This document shows positions 1-10,718 of a stretch of 64,000 nucleotides of DNA, piece after piece. The number at the start of each line of letters is the position of its first letter. The stretch's first letter is position 1. A program made the position numbers and the translations under genes. The DNA is from Rhyzopertha dominica (Eukaryota > Arthropoda > Insecta > Coleoptera > Bostrichidae). The notes beneath the pieces were generated by a model. It did no database searches, was not told where the DNA came from, and saw nothing but the letters and a program-made list of their open reading frames with translations. Location of the stretch: the NCBI GenBank assembly GCA_025024175.1, contig QCXZ01000086.1, forward strand, positions 17,698,245 to 17,762,244, in the 5' to 3' direction.

Positions 1-80
1 ATTTGCTATATTCCCCTAGCAAATAAATAAAACATTTGGCAAAATTATAAACTGTTCAAAATAGTCAGCAAAAGCTTCTT

Positions 81-1110
81 CTAATAAACAAATATAATAA
101 AAAAAATGTCATGTGGCATTAATAAATTGCCAAAAAGGTACTGCTGCTTGTTTTTGTATGCCCTAAAGTGGGAATAAATGGTAGTATCGTCCAATTCACT
201 GTGGACATTAGCATATTCTACACAAACGTAGCATGTGTGTTTCAAAAGGCATTTTTTCATTAAATAGCCACAGATGTATCGGGGTGCATTTTATACCAAG
301 GTATCAAAAGATCTATAGTCAAGGTCACCTGTCGGTAGTGCAAAGCTGTCCTCTATCTCTGTATCAGATGAAAACACTCGTTGACTAGAAAATTTTGCGA
401 GGGATGTCAACATCGAGTCATAATCTTCAGCACCGTTTTCTGTGCCTGAACGAAATGTGTGCTGTAAATAATTTCTTAAATGCTCTTTGGAACTGCATGG
501 GTTTGGGGTTTATACAGTTCCCATCTTGCTGTCGGACACCTCCAAAGAAATTCTCCAAAGCATCTTGGTTCAACCTCCTTGTTAAAATAAAAGAAGCAAA
601 CTCCATAACTGTTGTATAGTTTGTATGGATATCTTCCAACACCTTATGGATTTAATCCTTTCTGTGCTATCCCTTCCTTTTTTATCAAGCACCTTAATGT
701 CTGAAAGGAATTGCAGCGTATCAGCCAAAAAGTCTCGCTGAAACAGCTCGTCCTTAAATGGCCTAATGTACATACTTCTTCGAACCACTCATTCTTGGTG
801 AATTGAACACACCAAGCAGTTTATCGAAACGTTCAATAAACTCTACAGTCCATAATGCTTTATCTTGTAATGTACCCAAACTGACATATGTAGCTATTGC
901 AGCAGCCACTGTAGCACTTGGAGCTTGGTTGATTTTATTTTTTTCCATATTAGTTGAAAAGTTATGTGTATCAGAAAGTTTGGGTGCTAACCTGTTTGAT
1001 AGCTGTTTATCACTTGTTAATAAATTGTTCAGTGTTCCTTTAATTAAGTGTGGAGCATTGAATTTAGAAATTCAAAAATGGACTGTTTTCAGAAACATTT
1101 AACACATTAC
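81..1110 (-). pseudogene. P-element (THAP9-like) transposase, C-terminal part
   Basis: This is the C-terminal half of a P-superfamily cut-and-paste transposase, read right to left. In order I see a segment around 1060-950 with a PHLIKGTLNNLL motif, a helical stretch with WTVEFIERFDKLLGVFNS near 850, the hallmark LTRRLNQDALENFFG motif near 580-540, and near 270-180 a GYLMKKC segment followed by a CxxC pair (CYVC). These match the order in THAP9 and Drosophila P transposases, where the LNQD..EN(L/F)F motif carries a conserved acidic residue. The reading frame is broken by at least two frameshifts, plus an in-frame stop just before GYLMKKC, so it is a relic. The THAP DNA-binding domain and first catalytic Asp are absent and would lie beyond 1110, where similarity stops. 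A TAG stop near 81 may be the natural end. Confidence 0.85.
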
Positions 1111-1318
1111 ATAATTTAATATTATTGGAGCCCGTATCATATACTAGGGCTTGCTTTTATCCGTTCGTACTGGAGGTGGAAAAACAAGAATGCTGGAAGT
1201 GGCCAGCATGCGTTGTTCACCCAGACACCGTATATCGCGCATTGGGAATTATTCGCGGAATTTAGATAGATTGAAATTTGACTAAGGTCCAGGTTTGTAA
1301 CTTATTTACATTCTCTTG
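1111..1318. other. Unassigned spacer
   Basis: No gene, repeat or element end is recognised here. It separates the P relic from a more GC-rich gag-like segment, so an element junction probably lies inside it. The run of 12 G at about 1327-1338 lies just after it. Confidence 0.4.
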
Positions 1319-1915
1319 TTACTTCGGAAGGGGGGGGGGGAACCACCCCATCCATGTTACCAGTAATGCTGTAACTACTGCAGTGGCTGGCTGGCAACTA
1401 GCTCCTGCGACGGTTGGAACGGTACTGCCTACTGCGTTGGCTGGATCGGTGGTCTTGTCAGTGGATTGACCTGGGTTGCTGGCTAGATCGGCCCTATCTT
1501 CTGTGGTAGCTGGCTTCCTACTGTTCTGGACCGTCGCTGGTTCACTACTGTTCTCGGTGGTGGCTGGATCGTAACTGCCCTCAGAGCTGCGGGTATCGGA
1601 TTTTTTTAGGTGCTGATGACGGTTGTCGTCGACGTCATCGTGGTGGAGACGGTGTAGATTGGAGATGGGGGCCGATACAACGGTAGGGATCAAAACAGTG
1701 TTGGAATTTGGAAATTTTTGACGGAGATGTCGAATCGTTCGCTGGCCAAGCTCCTGTACGGCCCCTTCGGTTGATAGCTTCTGCTTCCGTAGCTCATGCA
1801 TCAGCTGGTTCCTCTTCAAACAGTACACCCAGCTGATACGAACGTCGGCGCACTCTGAGTCGGATGACTCGTCTTCGGCGATCTGGATGTCTTTAGGAGG
1901 TCCTCCGGTTGCCAT
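1319..1915 (-). CDS. Gag-like protein fragment with SAP-like motif (probable Ty3/gypsy)
   Basis: A 198-residue ORF starts MATGGPPKDIQIAEDESSDS. Residues about 28-70 (LKRNQLMHELRKQKLSTEGA and onward) form a helix-extended-helix pattern like the SAP-like segment at the N-terminus of many insect Ty3/gypsy Gag proteins. Residues about 110-185 are a low-complexity Pro/Ala/Thr linker with repeated PATTENSSEPAT-type units. No capsid core, zinc knuckle or pol follows on this strand, so if this is gag it is truncated. The last residues run into a poly-G tract and are probably not coding. The segment is markedly more GC-rich than its neighbours, consistent with a separate insertion. Assignment to gag rests on one motif and overall composition; an unrelated low-complexity ORF is possible. 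Confidence 0.4.
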   Translation of the reverse strand: MATGGPPKDIQIAEDESSDSECADVRISWVYCLKRNQLMHELRKQKLSTEGAVQELGQRTIRHLRQKFPNSNTVLIPTVVSAPISNLHRLHHDDVDDNRHQHLKKSDTRSSEGSYDPATTENSSEPATVQNSRKPATTEDRADLASNPGQSTDKTTDPANAVGSTVPTVAGASCQPATAVVTALLVTWMGWFPPPLPK

Positions 1916-2817
1916 TTGGTCGGGATGATATTCTCGGCTCGACTTGCCAGAAACAAGCCCTCATTCGACTGGGCTCGGGCAACGGGAAGTTGGTCAAAAT
2001 TGCAGTCTTCCGGGTTACGTAACAGCTCGGAACTGGTTTCGGCAATCGAATGCGGATGCCTTACTGGTTAAAAACGAGCCCCCACTTGATAGGCTTCCGG
2101 GGTCCGCGATGCTTGTTTTCGGGATTTTTGGTTCGGTCCTTTTGCGAAGTTTGTCGAATCATTTGACGATGTTTGTCCTCGGGGTCAATCAGGTTCTCCA
2201 ATAAACGATTGAAATCGGCGGCTGAAATAGACGATGCTTATTCCAAAACTGCATTTGAAGATCCGAATGACCGCGCCAGTTACGTTCCCGGACGAAAGCA
2301 ATTGGTTTTTAAAAATACTGTATTTTTACACGGAAACTAACATGAAGAAGTTCTATGTCTATTTGCCCGATATGCTTTCGGCCTAGGGATGGGCAGCTGG
2401 AACTGGAACAGGTACGCCGGTTGGATCAGTGGAACCTGATCCCAGCTCGAAATTTAAGATGTTCCGATTCCGAGTACCGCTAATGCCGCAGCTGGACGTG
2501 CTGCCGGATCGTGCATACATCCGCATACAAAACCCACAGAGATCACTAAAGTCTGTGGCCAATTCTTATCCTCAATTCCCAGTCTTGCTCCGCGTTATCG
2601 GTTCGTGTAAGGCTCAGCTTTACGAATACTTTACGTGGAGGTGGGGCGATAGCAAACAATCCGTTTGAGAATGTTGCGAGCTGTTACAGGGATAGCAATT
2701 GTAGGTAGGTAATAAAGCGAAGTAGAAATCGTTAAATATTTGAATATTTCATCAGAACTTTATTATTATTATTAACAAAAATAAACATTTTCAAAACATA
2801 AGCCGAAAACTTCCATT
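1916..2817. other. GC-rich non-coding stretch, possible element ends
   Basis: The first 450 bases keep the composition of the gag-like ORF. On the minus strand an open stretch (SAADFNRLLENLIDPEDKHR and onward) is visible near 2215-2100 but has no recognised family. At 2383 the sequence CTAGGGATGGGCAGCTGG resembles the start of many hAT elements (YAGGGATGGGCA), so the left end of the hAT copy interrupted by Merlin may lie here. No matching opposite terminus was found. From 2690 on the sequence is AT-rich. Confidence 0.3.
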
Positions 2818-2825
2818 AAACCAAT
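2818..2825. repeat. Target site duplication of Merlin, left copy
   Basis: The octamer AAACCAAT directly precedes the element terminus GGTAATTG and is repeated exactly at 6526-6533. Eight to nine bases is the duplication length known for Merlin/IS1016-type elements. Confidence 0.9.
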
Positions 2826-3099
2826 GGTAATTGTTTACAACACGTCATATGCTGTTTTTTGCGTATTTTTTGGTAATTCGTGAAGAGTGTAATTGTAGAG
2901 AGATAATTATTGTAATATTTTTGTGCGGAAACCATCCCATGAGCTTGACTCACCTTCGGGATGGGGAGTGAAATGGGGTGCTAGGCGGCGTAAACATAGG
3001 CGTAATACTATTTGTAACGTACAAATGTACCGTATTACAATGTAATAGAGTTGTTAATGCATGTGGTAAATGTCGTTTTAACGTAGAAATAGTAAATCT

Positions 3100-3260
3100 A
3101 GCGCGTTATATGACGTGTTCATGACGTAATGATGTATCGGTGACGTTGAATGACGTCGTCAACTATGACGTAGTTGAAGCGGATGACGTAGTACATAGGG
3201 CGTAGACCTGTAGCCTATGACGTATTGTTGTTTATGACGTTATAGAAACGTATTAGTCTG
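3100..3260. repeat. Left subterminal TGACGT cluster of Merlin
   Basis: Eight TGACGT hexamers, all in the same orientation, occur in about 150 bases. The terminal inverted repeat itself contains ACACGTCA, the reverse complement of TGACGTGT. A second cluster sits near the right end. I infer these are extra transposase-binding or regulatory sites; TGACGT is also the half-site of CREB/ATF factors, which is an alternative reading. Confidence 0.6.
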
Positions 3261-3309
3261 GTATGGCGTATGCTGATTTAGAAAATTTGAGAAATTGTAT
3301 GAAAGCAAT

Positions 3310-3630
3310 AATCTTAATTGAAACTGATTATGATTTTTATTATGTAAGTGAGGAGAAGGGTAAAAACGTAAAATTTTTAGAATGTTGATATACAATTATA
3401 AATATATGATCAATGACGAGCAGTATGAAAGTGTGGGGAAGGGTAAAAGTATTGTAGTCATGCAATAATTGAAAAAGCAAATGTCGGACAATAATGATTA
3501 TGATGTGTATGAAGTGAGGGGGAAGGGTAAAAAACATGGAAAAGTGTAGTATGTAGGAAAATGATGAAAAAAATACGTCATGTAATGTATAATATAAAAT
3601 GTAGGGTAAGGGTAAAATATAAAGCGTGTT
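3310..3630. repeat. Degenerate tandem array, period about 84 bp
   Basis: The core GAAGGGTAAAA (last copy TAAGGGTAAAA) recurs at 3355, 3438, 3522 and 3607, spacings of 83, 84 and 85 bases. Each core is preceded by a G-rich GTGAGG/GTGGGG segment and separated by AT-rich DNA. It lies just downstream of the Merlin transposase stop. The array is non-coding as far as I can see. Confidence 0.65.
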
Positions 3631-3667
3631 GCGATATAGAAAAGTATATATAGAATAAAAGACTCAC

Positions 3668-4668
3668 TTATGCCAAAGGATGATTCTCTGGAGGATATAA
3701 TTGTGCCACTGTTTGCCAGAAAACATGCCTCCTAAGAAGTTGGTCCGGTAGGTACCGGCGGAAAATGGAATCGGCCAAATAACTATCTAGATGGGTGTCG
3801 ACTAGTCCGGCCCTAGGTACATGGCGGCGCACTTCAACCCAGGAACGTTCTATATTTTGAGTATGTGCTGCAGTAAGGGATTTAACAAAATTGATAGAAT
3901 GATTTACAGAGAGGTGTCTAAAATTCTCCTGCGTTAGCCCATCTTACGCCTTCCAACAGTCAGTGATAATGGTAGTTCCTGGTCGTACGTACTTTTTAAT
4001 GATGTTGAGGAGTGTATCAGCGGTTGTGTCTGGAACTCCGACTAAAAACATTCCCCTAATACCGTTTTCATCGGCTTCCTTTTCTATGCCGCCAAGCACC
4101 CAGCGACTATTAGGCAGTCTTCCACGATTATATTTTCTGCGACCAAACTTCGCTTCATCAGTTTCTACAACCTTTCCAATCCCACCAATCTTTTTTGGGA
4201 ATTGCGTTCGACATAATGTACAATTACTTCTCGAACGAATGAAAACCAGTCTACCACTGTCTTCGAGCGTAATCCCACTTCCCTGCAGGCATACATCTGC
4301 CTAGAAGTTGATCTGGACAGGTATATACCAACTAGGAGTGTCACTGTCCTCAATGGTAAATGTATATTGTGGAAGAAGGTTCCATTGGTTTGGTGGTTAC
4401 ATGTAGTCTTTTTCTGCTTCCTATGGCTGATAAGTCTGGTGCAACGATTTAACGGTTTTGGTAATGTTTTAGCACAACACGGCCACCACACTTAGGACAC
4501 AGCATGGCATGACAATACACCATGTGTAAAAAAGAATGTCATTAATTCTTGTTCATTATTTGATAACGTAATAAAATCTATATCCGAAATAGTACATGTT
4601 TCGCAAGTATTGTACCCGCAAGAAACAACCGACGGCACACCATCCAAAACACCAATAGATGAAGACAT
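3668..4668 (-). pseudogene. Merlin transposase (ISXO2/IS1595-like DDE)
   Basis: The gene encodes a cut-and-paste transposase of about 330 residues, the usual Merlin size. From the N-terminus: a helical region (SDIDFITLSNNEQELMTFFF), a zinc-ribbon half-site CPKCGG at 4500, a helix-turn-helix-like segment (REVGLRSKTVVDWFSFVREV), then the catalytic core with first Asp in VVETDEAKFGRRKYNRGR, second Asp in TTIITDCWKA and Glu in AHTQNIERSW, spaced 36 residues apart (DD36E). The ORF starts at ATG 4668 and stops at TAA 3668. It is broken by a frameshift before CPKC, a stop soon after it, a frameshift just before the first catalytic Asp, and a stop replacing the residue after CWKA. All three acidic residues survive, so inactivation looks fairly recent. 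Confidence 0.88.
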
Positions 4669-5089
4669 TATGAAGAAATATAATAATAGTCGCAACCATT
4701 CACAACAAGAGTTAACGAACAACTAAATAAGGAAGAGAAGAAGGGTTCGTCTAAAAGTTCCCCGAATTCGCAGTTTCCTAGTATAAAATAATGCGAAGCA
4801 ATCACGTGATATCGGAAAAAGGACAGATGTATACAAATACATGTAGTAAAGTGGAGGACGGAATAGAAATAAGCAAAGTACCCCTTGAGCAATAATGGTA
4901 TATTCTAGATGTGAAATGATATACGTTGATACGTTGCCAAATTTATGTAACCTGAATAAGTAACTGTCAATGCTAAAGGCTTTGATATAAGTGTATGAAG
5001 TGATGAATGTTAAGTATAATGTAATTAAATGAAAATGTAAGTAACGTAAGATTGGTAATTGTAAAAAAATGCAAGAATACAAAATAAAT

Positions 5090-6040
5090 GGCTCAGATAT
5101 GGCAATGGTGCATTGTAAAAAAGGGGAAACCCCTGGAACATCTCGAGCATTGCCAAGCAGATGTATAGTTGATATCCTATAAATGGGGGATTCCCGTACA
5201 GTGTAACGCCCGTTAAAAGAAGCAGGTGTTGAAAGTGAGATGACGACGATACGGGTAAATCCCCTAGGAAGTCGAAACATAATATTGTGAAATACAATTG
5301 CATCGTTAAATAAATTTCAGTGCAGTCTTAGTCGCACCTGGATGAATACAATGAGTGGAACGAAATCATAAAGAGGCTTCAATGTCTTGGAATTGTTTTA
5401 CAGATATTGTAGGACATATAGAAAAACGCATGTAATTTTTATTAGAGATAATTTTATTTGGATCAATACATTACCTAGACCACGTATATATCCCAGCATT
5501 TTGTTACCAAACTGAAGTATCACCTTGCATTCTAGAAACAATGCTATACGACAGTGACGTAAGGTTGTATTGGAACATTGAGTAATGTGAAAATGTAAAG
5601 GTACAAAGCACATGGATGAAGTATGACAACACTTTAGTGTAAAATGAGAGAATCCGCGGAACATGTAGACCATCGCAAAGGAGAAGAACTGTGCAGTTAT
5701 AATGCTGCCATATAAAGCGGGGATTCCCCTAAAGAGTGACGCACGACGAAAGGGGACAGGTGTTTAATGTTGGACGAACCCGAAGACGGTTGAATCCCCG
5801 AGGTAGTAGTAATAATATAATATTGTTCAGTAGATGTGTGTACACATTGCGCAGCGTTAATAAAATGAGCGGAATAACACCCTCAAGAAGAGAGTCTGCA
5901 ATATCGTAGAATATTTTTACCGATAAAATACGACATATACCAACACGAATAGAAAGACTATTACGCCATAAAGTATTATTCGGGTATTCTGCTTCCAAAA
6001 CGGAGTGTCACCGTACATTTTAGAAACAATGATTTATTTA
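5090..6040. repeat. Diverged direct duplication of about 540 bp inside Merlin
   Basis: Two successive segments share an ordered set of landmarks. The first runs from about 5115 to 5550: CCCCTGGAACAT, TATAAATGGGGGATTCCC, AGCAGGTGTT, TAAATCCCCTAGG, ATAATATTGT, and a closing TTCTAGAAACAATG. The second runs from about 5650 to 6035: GCGGAACAT, TATAAAGCGGGGATTCCC, GACAGGTGTT, TGAATCCCCGAGG, TAATATTGTT, and TTTTAGAAACAATG. ORFs across the region are not conserved between copies, so it is probably non-coding. Confidence 0.65.
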
Positions 6041-6224
6041 AATAATAATGCAACTCGTGTTAAAGATGCGCAAGTTGTATGAATATTGGGAAGATCCTGA
6101 ACATGGACGTGAAAGGCGCGAAAGATATTGGGCGTACGATTTAGTGATTAGACGAATCTGTAGTTTGAATGGAAAAGTGGTATCTCGTGAAAGGCGTGAA
6201 ATGGGACGTAATCGTAGACAGGAA

Positions 6225-6380
6225 TGAGTGACGTATGAATAAGTGACATGTATGATACAGTGACGTTAAGCGTGAATGACGTAGTATACGATAGTGACGT
6301 TAGCGTGAATGACGTACTAGTAAAGGATAGTGTAGTGGCTGAGAGGGTATGAATAAGGACATGGTGATCGATGACGTTTG
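6225..6380. repeat. Right subterminal TGACGT cluster of Merlin
   Basis: Six TGACGT hexamers occur here in the same orientation as those at the left end, several within a repeated GTGAATGACGTA context. The right inverted repeat at 6503 adds one more (GTGACGTG). The left-right symmetry of clusters argues that the motif belongs to the element rather than to the flanks. Confidence 0.6.
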
Positions 6381-6525
6381 TGAAAAAAGAAAAACATTTA
6401 TTTCGGGGACAAGGAGACGTTTCCGCAAGAAGAGAAGTGGTGCACGGTAATAAATGAGGTACGTAGAATACAATGGCGAGTTGAAAATGAGAATTACAGT
6501 ATGTGACGTGTTGTAAACAATAACC

Positions 6526-6533
6526 AAACCAAT
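6526..6533. repeat. Target site duplication of Merlin, right copy
   Basis: AAACCAAT, identical to 2818-2825 and directly abutting the right terminus CAATAACC. Confidence 0.9.
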
Positions 6534-6557
6534 AGTCAAAGCCAAAACTACTTTTTG

Positions 6558-8608
6558 TCAGTTTGAGTTCAAAAACATTTTTAAAACAGAAACCGAATAC
6601 TTATACATTAAACCAAAAAACAAAAGCCAAAACTTCTTTTTGTCACTGTTTGTATTTAAAAACATAAGTTGTTTCAGTTTATTGGCACTTAAACGCGATC
6701 GCCGTTCCGTTAAAATGTTACCACACTTCGAAAAAAGACGCTCACACAGCACTGATGTCGCGAGAACACAGCACTTTTCGCGAACTAATCTCGACATATA
6801 AGGGAAATTTACTTCATTTTTCCTCCACCAGCCCAGTGAATTTCCATTTCGAGTCAGAATTTCGGTCTCCAGATATCTTTACACTTCCATTATTGCCCTA
6901 GACTTCGAGTTGTACAAGGGTTGTTCCACAATATTCTCTTCCAAACTGTCCCACAATGACACTTGTGGAACACTTTCGGGTTGTGAAGGTCCTTGAACTC
7001 CTGAGCAAGTGGCGGATGTCGATACATGTTCTTCTTGGGGTTGTCTTATGCGCTTTTCCTTGTTGACAATCTCACTTACAAGAGAATTTAGGTGCGCTTT
7101 TATTTGGGTAACGGAGTCATCGCTCTTGAATCCGAAGGGTTTAAATTTGGGAACAAGCAAAGTGCACAGAGCCATTGTCTTGCTGTATTCTATATTTCCG
7201 TGTGCACTTATAACGGCCAGAGTTGTTGATGTTAAATTGGAAGATGAAAGTACTTCACAAACACGCCGCAATCCGCGAGTCAACACTATAACTAAGGAAG
7301 CAGAGGCTTAATTTTCCCCACTGATACACTTTAATGCCGCTTCCAAATGCACCAAGACATTAGAGTTCTTTGATAATTGTCCATTAGTCTGTCGTTAACT
7401 GCGGCAGTTTTTCATCAAGCAATCCAATAGTGGATCTAATGTATTTTGCAAAAGGGAGAATCTCTGCAGCAAGTAAAATGTGGAATTCCACCTCGTTGAT
7501 ACATCCTGGATTAACTTTTTTTGCGCTTCCCCACCATCTTGCCTTTGAAAATTCATTAGTTTGGGAGTCGCTTTTGCGCTGCGACGAAAGTGTCCAACGA
7601 TGGTTTTGACTTTCGTGATGATGTCTTCGACAGATGCTATTTGTATTGCATCCTCTGGCTTTGCTTTCACCTTCAAAGTGTTTCGAACGATTAAGTTGAG
7701 AGTGTGTGCAAAACATCCAATATGCTTCTACTGAAGTTGCACTGAAACTGCATTTGTTATGTTGCTTGAATTGTCAGTTGTGACCATGACAATTTTATTT
7801 TGCAGGCTCCACTCTTCCACGACCACTCTCAATCTGTCTGTTAAGTTAACAGCAGTGTGGCTTTCTTCAAACACATCACAACTTAACATCACTGAATGCA
7901 TTTTGAAACTTTTGTCCATGAAATGAGCCGCCACTGCCATGAAACTTTCATTGTTTATTGATGTCCACCAGTCTGTGGTCAAACACACGCTGGAAACATT
8001 AGTAATGGATTCCTTAGATTTCTGCAAGCAGGACAGGTAAGCTGCTGGAATCAGTGTATTTGATATGGTCTTCCGCATTGGCAGTTGATATGATGGATTC
8101 AGGGCTTGAACGAATGCGCGAAATCCCTGGTCTTCAACCACTGTGAAAGGCTGAAAGTCTGTGTAGAACAGTTACAGTAAGTTCGTGACTAACCGCTTCT
8201 TTGTGGCAACTGACATCCTTGAAGTTAAATACGAAGATATCTGTTCTTGGCCACTCCTAGTCCGCCTTTCCTTCCGTTCTGGACTGGCATCATCTGGTGT
8301 TTGAATTGCAGGTGTAGTCACGGTGCTGGTGCTGGCAGTTGTAGATGATGTTGCTTGTACCTGATGAACTGCCTGCGATTCGGATCCTCTCCACTCTCAT
8401 GTCCGGTAGTGTAGTAGCTTGTAGATTTCGACATTGGTTCCGCATCCAAATTTATGGTACGATGCTTCCTGTTTATGTGCTTTTTGAGGTTCGACACTGA
8501 ATGTCTGTACGATATTGAATTCTTTCAGGCGTCACAACTTGCAATTCTTTTTTCTTCATTGATAACAGTAAAATACAACCAGACTGGGCTACTCTTACTG
8601 GGTGGCAT
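6558..8608 (-). pseudogene. hAT transposase (ZBED-type)
   Basis: The coding region of a hAT-superfamily transposase runs from ATG 8608 (MPPSK) leftward. Residues about 8-50 form a BED zinc finger (SPVWLYFTVINEEKRIASCD ... LKKHINRKH). Next come a Ser/Thr-rich linker, the RNase-H-like core (SVCLTTDWWTSINNESFMAV, then VMVTTDNSSN), the KLIQDVSTRWNSTFYLLQRF motif near 7500, and the C-terminal dimerisation region (LFSKCGNILTERRSRLSA ... KQLMFLN) near 6690. These match ZBED1-like hAT transposases. The frame is broken several times, and in the BED finger the second zinc-binding Cys codon has become TGA (8525-8527). The 3' flank continues to the left of the nested Merlin element (about 2700-2817). Terminal repeats were not pinned down. 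Confidence 0.88.
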
Positions 8609-8619
8609 GGTGTGTTGCC

Positions 8620-10222
8620 ATCACGATTTCGCTATAGTATACAGAATTTTTAGCCAAGTGTGTTCATTCAGTGTGGCAATAGAGAAAATTCAAATTCGTA
8701 AATTCGTTCTAAAGTAAAAAAATCAACACGACGATTTCTTTTTATGTTTGATTAGTAAGAAATATAAACTTTGTATTGGCAAAAGGTAAGTAACATGATC
8801 GTATCTAGCAACCACATAATGATACAAATGCATTTGTTTAAAATTATGTTTAGCGGTCTGGGCATTGCCGGTTTGCTGGTTATACACGATGAAAATGTTT
8901 ACCCAACTGCCGAAGCCTGACCAAAATTTACCTGTTTCCTAACAAAGTTTATATGCAGATTGCACCCTTGCGATTTCAACCGGTAGGTCCTTACATCGTA
9001 CCAGATTTCGTGGATTTCCTAATAAGCGTAATTTGTATCTTTATTTGTATTTTGGACGAAAATAAATGTTAGCGGCAAAGCTAGTCAGCTGGTGACAAAG
9101 CAAGGGTTTTAGTGACTTTTATAGATGCATTGTATTGTTTTATCGCATATTCCATGTTGAACTTACAACTCGTGCTTAGTTGTTATAAAAATAGTCTGTG
9201 CATTGAGCCAGACCGATTCCGAAAAAAGAGTTGTCACTGCATAGGTCAAATGTAATATAACATTAACGTCAACTGATCCATTCGCTCTGCTTGTGTAAAG
9301 TGTGTTCAGAGTACGGTGAATAACGCTAAACGGAAACAAACTAGTTAAACTGATATAATTAATAATTATGATTACGCAATGTGCATTCTTATATGGCAGC
9401 CTGATGCTGGTCGAAATTAGAAAATTTGTATTTTATAATTAATCGAAAAAAATTGATCCAAATGTTGTAGCCCCACCGTTGATTTTAATATTTATTTGGT
9501 GAAGTTTTATTTGATTTGCCTATATATCTAATATTTGCCGTAAAATTAACAAATACTTAAGTTATATAGTTCTTATAAAAATATTGCAAATAATTTGTTA
9601 ATAGTTAGACCCTAGAATAAGTTAAATTAAAAGGGTTTTTGTTGAAAAAATAGAAATTATCAAAGCAATGAACACTGTAAGGTAAATAATTTTTAACGCG
9701 AGATATCATCTACATATATGGTTGCAACATGTACTGTTCTGTACTAAATGAATTTACTACAATTTTATTAATGTATTGTTTTATAAAGAAGACATATCAC
9801 ATTAACATAACCTGATTTTAAAAATTTTTCGCAGGTGGAATGGTACAACAGAAAATATGAATTTTATTAAAAACTGTTGTTTTCTGGCCACATTAATTTT
9901 TTTTTCCTTTAGTACTTAATATTGCAAGTAAAGGGTAAACTAAACGGGCTTCCTTTCCAGAATTTAAAGAGTTAACTTGTACTTTAATAACTGCTAAGCC
10001 CGCTTAGTCTACTTCTTTACATTCAAGTAGACAGTCGAACTTCCTCTCCAATACAGTCTTAAACTTGTTTGAGTATACCACTTCAGGATTAAAGAAAGGA
10101 GCAGCATGTATCTCTTCTTTTGCGACATATACGTCGTCCGCAACTGAATATCGGGTTGCAGCGAAATGGGCGCATCGTTATTTTCGCCACCGTCCCGTAC
10201 GACATTACTTCTGAAGGCCACT
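8620..10222. other. AT-rich intergenic stretch
   Basis: No coding region, RNA gene or clear repeat is recognised. Short ORFs here have no family resemblance and AT-biased composition. It presumably holds the undetected 5' end of the hAT copy. Confidence 0.4.
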
Positions 10223-10302
10223 GTACATATAACGATTCAAGAAAATATAATAAACATTCACACAATATTAAATATATAGGTACCACTAAACTAATACTAC
10301 TG
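10223..10302 (+). repeat. 80-bp inverted repeat, left arm
   Basis: This segment is almost identical to the reverse complement of 11772-11849, with a 2-bp length difference and very few mismatches. The arms enclose 1.5 kb carrying a SWIM/YqaJ gene. Outside the arms the sequences differ abruptly, so these are real repeat borders. A small hairpin (GTGATTTAC at 10312, GTAAATCAC at 10339) lies just inside. Confidence 0.8.
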
Positions 10303-10718
10303 TGAACGGTGGTGATTTACTTTGACGGAGGCGGAACTGTAAATCACAGGACCTTGGCAGTGCCGCCTATCGTTCGGACCGTATTATTGTTTTGACTAAT
10401 ATAATATAAATATTAGTGGTTCAGATTGGATTAGCTAGCTGGAGTGATCCATTATTAAGAGTATTTCCATTGTATAAAGTCACAATGTGAGGATTGCTGT
10501 AAAAAGGGGTTTAAATAAAATGTATTTCATCTTGGACTAAAATAATTGTTTACACTACTGAATAATTTTTTTATACTGGAAGTCTAAGCTAATACATTAA
10601 AATTTTAACCTAAGATATGATTAATATATTTATCTATAAAAAAGTCTTGCAGTATGCTAATATTATTATTCCATTGATCACATTTGTCTATTCTAATTTC
10701 TACATAATCTTTTAGGCT

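Larger units (their letters stand above)
2826..6525. mobile_element. Complete Merlin DNA transposon
   Basis: The element is 3,700 bp. Its left end reads GGTAATTGTTTACAACACGT and its right end, reverse-complemented, reads GGTTATTGTTTACAACACGT. The match continues to about 29-30 bp with three mismatches. Exact 8-bp duplications AAACCAAT flank it. It contains one transposase gene on the minus strand (3668-4668) with ISXO2/IS1595-type DDE motifs, which defines the Merlin superfamily. The rest is non-coding but structured: TGACGT clusters inside both ends (3110-3240, 6225-6380), an 84-bp tandem array (about 3310-3630) and a diverged duplication of about 540 bp (about 5090-6040). It is inserted in the 3' flank of a hAT transposase. 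Structure is intact, but the transposase is broken, so it is non-autonomous now. Confidence 0.92.

Noticed and set aside
803..1102. Plus-strand 99-residue ORF
   Set aside because: It is antisense to the P transposase C-terminal block, which has clear family motifs.
4723..5280. 185-codon minus-strand ORF inside Merlin as a second gene
   Set aside because: Hydrophobic, Leu/Ile/Tyr-rich composition expected from AT-rich DNA, no family motif, and it overlaps the first unit of the 540-bp duplication, whose second unit lacks the ORF.
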